From contig JAXLTY010000002.1 in the NCBI GenBank assembly GCA_046329815.1, positions 186,001 to 250,000 on the forward strand: a DNA stretch of 64,000 nucleotides. The letters run 5' to 3'. Position 1 is the stretch's first letter. The number at the start of each line of letters is the position of its first letter. Below are positions 60,503 to 64,000 of the stretch, piece after piece. This DNA comes from JADJSS01 sp046329815 (GTDB lineage Bacteria > Bacteroidota > Bacteroidia > Chitinophagales > JADIYW01). The notes below the pieces were generated by a model, which was not told the origin of the DNA, ran no database searches, and saw only the letters and a program-made list of their open reading frames with translations. The position numbers were made by a program, and so were the translations under genes.

Positions 60503-61858
60503 CTAAATCCAACCTTTTGCTTTGAACTCTAAATATTTATTAATGGTTTGGGTCGATAAATCTTCCGGCGCTGTTAATATTGACTGAATACCATATTTTG
60601 CTAATTCTTTTACCATCATTTCTTTTTCGCTCAGCATCTTTTTTGCAATGGTTTTATGATAAATATCTAATGTGTCGCTTGCCGTTTCGTAACTATATTT
60701 TTCAATCTCTGTATTTTTAAACACAACAACCAATAATAAGTGCGCACGATTTATTTTTCTCAAAACAGGTAGGTATCTTTCAAGTGTAAAATAACTTTCG
60801 TAATTCGTATATAAAATTACCAAACTGCGTTGTTTAATTAAACGTGTTACTGCATCATATAAATGCTCATAATTCGCTTCCAGGTTGCTTTCTGTTTCGC
60901 GAAATAATGTTTCAGAAATTAATTTTAACTGACCTGGTTTTTTGTTCGCTTTTACGAATGAACCTATTTTTTCATTGAATGTCAAGATGCCGGCTTTGTC
61001 ATCTTTGTGTATCGCCGTGTTAGAAATTACTAATGTTGTATTGACTGCATAATCCAATAAACTCAAGCCATTGAACGGCAAATTCATCGCACGGCTTTTG
61101 TCTAAAATAGAATATACTTGCTGCGATTTTTCATCACCAAATTGATTCACCATCAATGTGTGTCGCTTGCTGGTCGCTTTCCAGTTAATCGTTCTGATGT
61201 CATCGCCTGTTGCATAATTTTTGATCTGCTCAAATTCATAACTATGTCCAATCTTGCGCATCTTTTTAATGCCATTCAGTTGATGCAGTTTATTAAATAA
61301 CATCAACTCATGTTTTTTTACCTGTACAGTTGATGGATAAACAGGTGTTTCCTGTGTTTGCTCGAAAACAATTTTATGTTGAACCAAACCAAGCAATGAA
61401 CTCACAAATACATTACAATTGCCAAACTTGTAAACACCACGCGTAACTGCGCGTAAATTATATGTCAGCGTTTTTTCTTCGTTAGATGCTAAATTGAATT
61501 TGAATGAAAAATCACGTTTTTGAAATTCTTCAGGCAGTTCATCAATAACTTCAATTTTCGCAATCGAAGTTTGATTATTTTTTATAAAAACAGAAACAGA
61601 TACTTCGTCGCCAAGTGGTAGCACTTGCGGTACAGTTCGAATACAGACGATCTTTCGTTCAAAGATTTTCACTATAAGAAAATCGGTAATGGTTGCAACA
61701 ACTAATAATGCCAACAAAATTTTAGCGAATGGAAACAGGAATTCGATACTGAATGAAATGATAAAAAATACAATTATAGTTGACCAAGCGATAAAAAATC
61801 GGTTTGGTAAAAAAGTGTTTTGAATAAAACGCTGATATGTATTTTTTAAGACTTGCAT
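60503..61858 (-). CDS. DUF58 / von Willebrand A-like protein
   Basis: 451 residues. Two N-terminal membrane segments, a beta-rich domain (GDEVSVSVFIKNNQTSIAKIEVIDELPEEF), then the DUF58 hallmark DDIRTINWKATSKRHTLMVNQFGDEKSQQVYSILDKSRAMN. The vWA-like DKSRAM replaces the common DxSxSM. It is normally encoded with a MoxR AAA+ ATPase, as here, 6 bases downstream of it. Role: assembly or maturation of unknown partners. Confidence 0.9.
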   Translation of the reverse strand: MQVLKNTYQRFIQNTFLPNRFFIAWSTIIVFFIISFSIEFLFPFAKILLALLVVATITDFLIVKIFERKIVCIRTVPQVLPLGDEVSVSVFIKNNQTSIAKIEVIDELPEEFQKRDFSFKFNLASNEEKTLTYNLRAVTRGVYKFGNCNVFVSSLLGLVQHKIVFEQTQETPVYPSTVQVKKHELMLFNKLHQLNGIKKMRKIGHSYEFEQIKNYATGDDIRTINWKATSKRHTLMVNQFGDEKSQQVYSILDKSRAMNLPFNGLSLLDYAVNTTLVISNTAIHKDDKAGILTFNEKIGSFVKANKKPGQLKLISETLFRETESNLEANYEHLYDAVTRLIKQRSLVILYTNYESYFTLERYLPVLRKINRAHLLLVVVFKNTEIEKYSYETASDTLDIYHKTIAKKMLSEKEMMVKELAKYGIQSILTAPEDLSTQTINKYLEFKAKGWI

Positions 61859-61864
61859 TTTATA

Positions 61865-62878
61865 TTATCTGGGAACTTCGATTTTTTGAATGATCTGTTT
61901 AATAATATCTTGTGCTGTGATGCCTTCCATTTCGCGTTCAGGTGATGGAATAACGCGATGATTCAATACAGAATCAGACACTGCGCGCACGTCGTCAGGA
62001 ATAACAAAATCACGACCTGTAATTGCTGCAATCGCTTTCGATGTTTTTAATAACGATAATGATGCGCGCGGTGAAGCACCTAAAAATAAATCACCATGAT
62101 TTCGTGTTTCATCTACAATGGAAGCAATATAGTCCAAGATGTCTTCTTTGATATAAATTTTTTCTACAATTTCCATACATCGCTTTATATCATTAGCATT
62201 TAAGACAGGTTGCACATCATTGGTCACTCGCGCTGAAAAGTCATTATTGAATCTTCTGAGAATTAATTTTTCTTCTTCTAAATTCGGATAATTCATTACA
62301 ATCTTAAATAAGAAACGATCCAACTGTGCTTCAGGCAGGCGATAGGTTCCTTCCTGTTCAATTGGATTTTGTGTTGCCATTACTAAAAACGGAAACGCCA
62401 TTTTATATGTTGTTCCATCAACAGAAACCTGATGTTCTTCCATCAATTCAAATAAAGCAGCTTGCGTCTTGGCTGGCGAACGGTTAATCTCATCAATTAA
62501 AACAATATTAGCAAAAACCGGACCTTCTCTGAATTTAAATTCTGATTCTTTCATATTAAAAACAGAAGTTCCGGTGATATCTGTCGGCATTAGATCCGGT
62601 GTAAACTGAATGCGCGAAAACTGAATGCTCAATGTTTTTGCAAGCATTTTTGCGGTGAGTGTTTTTGCAATTCCGGGAACACCTTCCAGCAAAATATGAC
62701 CGCCGGTAAAAAGCGCTGCCAGCATCAGTTCTATCGAACTTTCCTGACCGATAATTACTTTACCGATTTCCTGTTTTATTTTATCGCAAGACTGACTTAA
62801 AAAAGCAAGTTCTTCAGCGCTGACCAAAGAATTGCTGTTATGTTGCGTGCTTTCGATTTGTTCAATTTGTTCTTCCAT
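61865..62878 (-). CDS. MoxR-family AAA+ ATPase
   Basis: 337 residues. Walker A GVPGIAKTLTAKMLA, Walker B NIVLIDEINRSPAKTQAALFE (typical MoxR) and sensor MATQNPIEQEGTYRLPEAQLDRF. MoxR ATPases act as chaperones for vWA/DUF58 proteins. It is sandwiched between the DUF4350 and DUF58 genes with 5- and 6-base gaps, so one operon. Confidence 0.95.
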   Translation of the reverse strand: MEEQIEQIESTQHNSNSLVSAEELAFLSQSCDKIKQEIGKVIIGQESSIELMLAALFTGGHILLEGVPGIAKTLTAKMLAKTLSIQFSRIQFTPDLMPTDITGTSVFNMKESEFKFREGPVFANIVLIDEINRSPAKTQAALFELMEEHQVSVDGTTYKMAFPFLVMATQNPIEQEGTYRLPEAQLDRFLFKIVMNYPNLEEEKLILRRFNNDFSARVTNDVQPVLNANDIKRCMEIVEKIYIKEDILDYIASIVDETRNHGDLFLGASPRASLSLLKTSKAIAAITGRDFVIPDDVRAVSDSVLNHRVIPSPEREMEGITAQDIIKQIIQKIEVPR

Positions 62879-62883
62879 ATTTC

Positions 62884-64000
62884 TTATTTACATGTTTTAT
62901 AAAAATATTCCAGTAATGCATTCAAATGATGTAATTTCTGTTTATGAATTGATTTGATCTTCACTACATCATGAAATTGATTAAAGATGTCATTTATTTT
63001 TTCTATTTCAATTCCTGATTTTACAGATAATTGCTTTTTAAAACTCTCATCCAGTTCATTCGTTTTAAGGTAATATTTATTTCGGATAAAATTCAAAAAT
63101 TGTGTACGCATTTCAATTGCAATTTCAATATGTTCTTCTTCGTGAAAATACAATTGTCCGATAGTTTCTGCATAACCAAGTGATGTATTCGTTTTTGGTT
63201 CTATAATTGCTATAATTTTTTGTCGGCGTTTTGCGCGATAAATTCCATACAAAATAATTCCAATAAGCAATAAATACCAAGCCCAGCGCAACGGTGCATG
63301 ATTTAATATAAAATACAATGGACTGTCGTTCGATTGGTTGTGGCCGCGAAACATATCATCAATGTCATAATCATCGCCATTATAATACATTGAAATATTG
63401 TCATACAAAGTCGTTTGATCAGGTAAATGTGCGATAATTTTTTCTACAAATTCCAGTCCTTTTTTTGTTCGCGTAAAATAGTTTGTAAACGGCAAAACGG
63501 AAAGCATAATAATTAATTGACCTTTTCCGTGCTTGAGTATAACAAAATTTAGCGCAGGCATTGTGTCAGTCTCAATAAAACCGGCAAATGATAATGAATT
63601 ATTTTGATCGATTGGTTTTATAATATCAGAATCATCTAACGTAATGAAGCTAGCGAAATAAGCTGGCAGCGTATCTTCTTTATATTTTTTGAAATAAAAA
63701 TATCCGTTTTTGTCTTTTAGTTGTCTATTTAAAAAATTGAATTTTGATACTTTTTTGAATGATGCTACTACAAAAGCTGTCGTTTCGCTTACGCTGTCAG
63801 TTGCTGTTGTAAGTATAGAATCGTTCTCGTATGTATTCGTTATTGTTGTATCTTCAACAGCAACAGAATCTGTTACAGCTACTGTGTCTATGATGTAATT
63901 TTCTTCATCGTAATAATCATCATAATAATTATTGGAAGTGTTTAGTTGATATTCTTTCTTTAAAATAGAATCTATAAACAAACGGTTCAGCGATTCACAG
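62884..64000 (-). CDS. DUF4350-like membrane protein, 5' end beyond the window
   Basis: At least 371 residues; the frame is open to the window end, so it is partial. It contains an Asp/Tyr/Glu-rich segment (NNYYDDYYDEENY), a region ESLNRLFIDSILKKEY upstream of any internal start, and one membrane segment (WAWYLLLIGIILYGIYRAKRR). A cytoplasmic helical tail ends it. The family is found upstream of MoxR and DUF58. Function unknown. Confidence 0.8.
   Translation of the reverse strand, partial: CESLNRLFIDSILKKEYQLNTSNNYYDDYYDEENYIIDTVAVTDSVAVEDTTITNTYENDSILTTATDSVSETTAFVVASFKKVSKFNFLNRQLKDKNGYFYFKKYKEDTLPAYFASFITLDDSDIIKPIDQNNSLSFAGFIETDTMPALNFVILKHGKGQLIIMLSVLPFTNYFTRTKKGLEFVEKIIAHLPDQTTLYDNISMYYNGDDYDIDDMFRGHNQSNDSPLYFILNHAPLRWAWYLLLIGIILYGIYRAKRRQKIIAIIEPKTNTSLGYAETIGQLYFHEEEHIEIAIEMRTQFLNFIRNKYYLKTNELDESFKKQLSVKSGIEIEKINDIFNQFHDVVKIKSIHKQKLHHLNALLEYFYKTCK

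Overview
The window looks like chromosomal DNA of a member of the Bacteroidota. The base composition is AT-rich. Promoters carry the Bacteroidota -7 word TAnnTTTG (clear examples upstream of rplU and of the 1517-residue metalloprotease gene). There is a PorX type IX secretion (T9SS) regulator and two giant secreted metalloproteases ending in T9SS sorting domains. Many lipoproteins and a Bacteroidota-style lpxD-lpxC-lpxA cluster are also present. I cannot fix family or genus; nothing here is decisive below phylum or class.

Layout. 1-1320: tail of lpxB, then divergent-reading ribosomal genes rplU-rpmA and a 300-base gap that holds a candidate small RNA. 1320-9660: PhoD-like phosphatase, M48 protease, two lineage-specific surface proteins, ilvE, a repetitive membrane-anchored protein and a metallo-beta-lactamase-fold hydrolase. 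9660-15600: a secreted protein of unknown function, alanine dehydrogenase, tsaE, a VapBC toxin-antitoxin pair wedged between tsaE and porX, and porX. 15750-20490: HD hydrolase, lpxD, lpxC (not fused to fabZ), lpxA and an orphan ABC ATPase. 20530-26190: four paralogous small lipoproteins flanking an alkaline-phosphatase/TPR/sulfotransferase fusion with a tiny partner ORF. 26250-31010: sugar epimerase, pyrG, a lipoprotein and a THUMP RNA methyltransferase. 31050-36950: carotenoid/retinol-type oxidoreductase, transaldolase, barnase-type lipoprotein RNase, TlpA-like thioredoxin, CPBP protease and an SDR. 37000-38330: an accessory island with a very AT-rich CBS-domain gene carrying a HEPN-like RX4H motif, a perfect 10-bp hairpin and a 21-bp minisatellite. 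38330-46000: YyaL/SPATA20-type protein, T9SS metalloprotease 1 and HMG-CoA lyase. 46000-57450: lipase-like hydrolase, trpF-trpB-dinB-trpA, and hisH, T9SS metalloprotease 2, hisA-GNAT-hisF. 57450-64000: MltF-like transglycosylase, a lipoprotein, an RDD protein, and the DUF58-MoxR-DUF4350 operon, which runs off the end.

How the genes relate. The lpx genes and lpxB make lipid A. The trp and his genes are partial operons, each interrupted by an unrelated gene. PorX regulates T9SS, which would export the two M43-type proteases. Between and upstream of genes there are repeated short sequences that gene content does not explain. One class is a set of exactly phased heptanucleotide tracts abutting start or stop codons. 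The other is a set of dispersed GTCAT-starting elements. These, the candidate sRNA, the CBS-HEPN gene and the lipoprotein paralog cluster are the main leads. No tRNA, rRNA, CRISPR array, insertion sequence or prophage was recognised.
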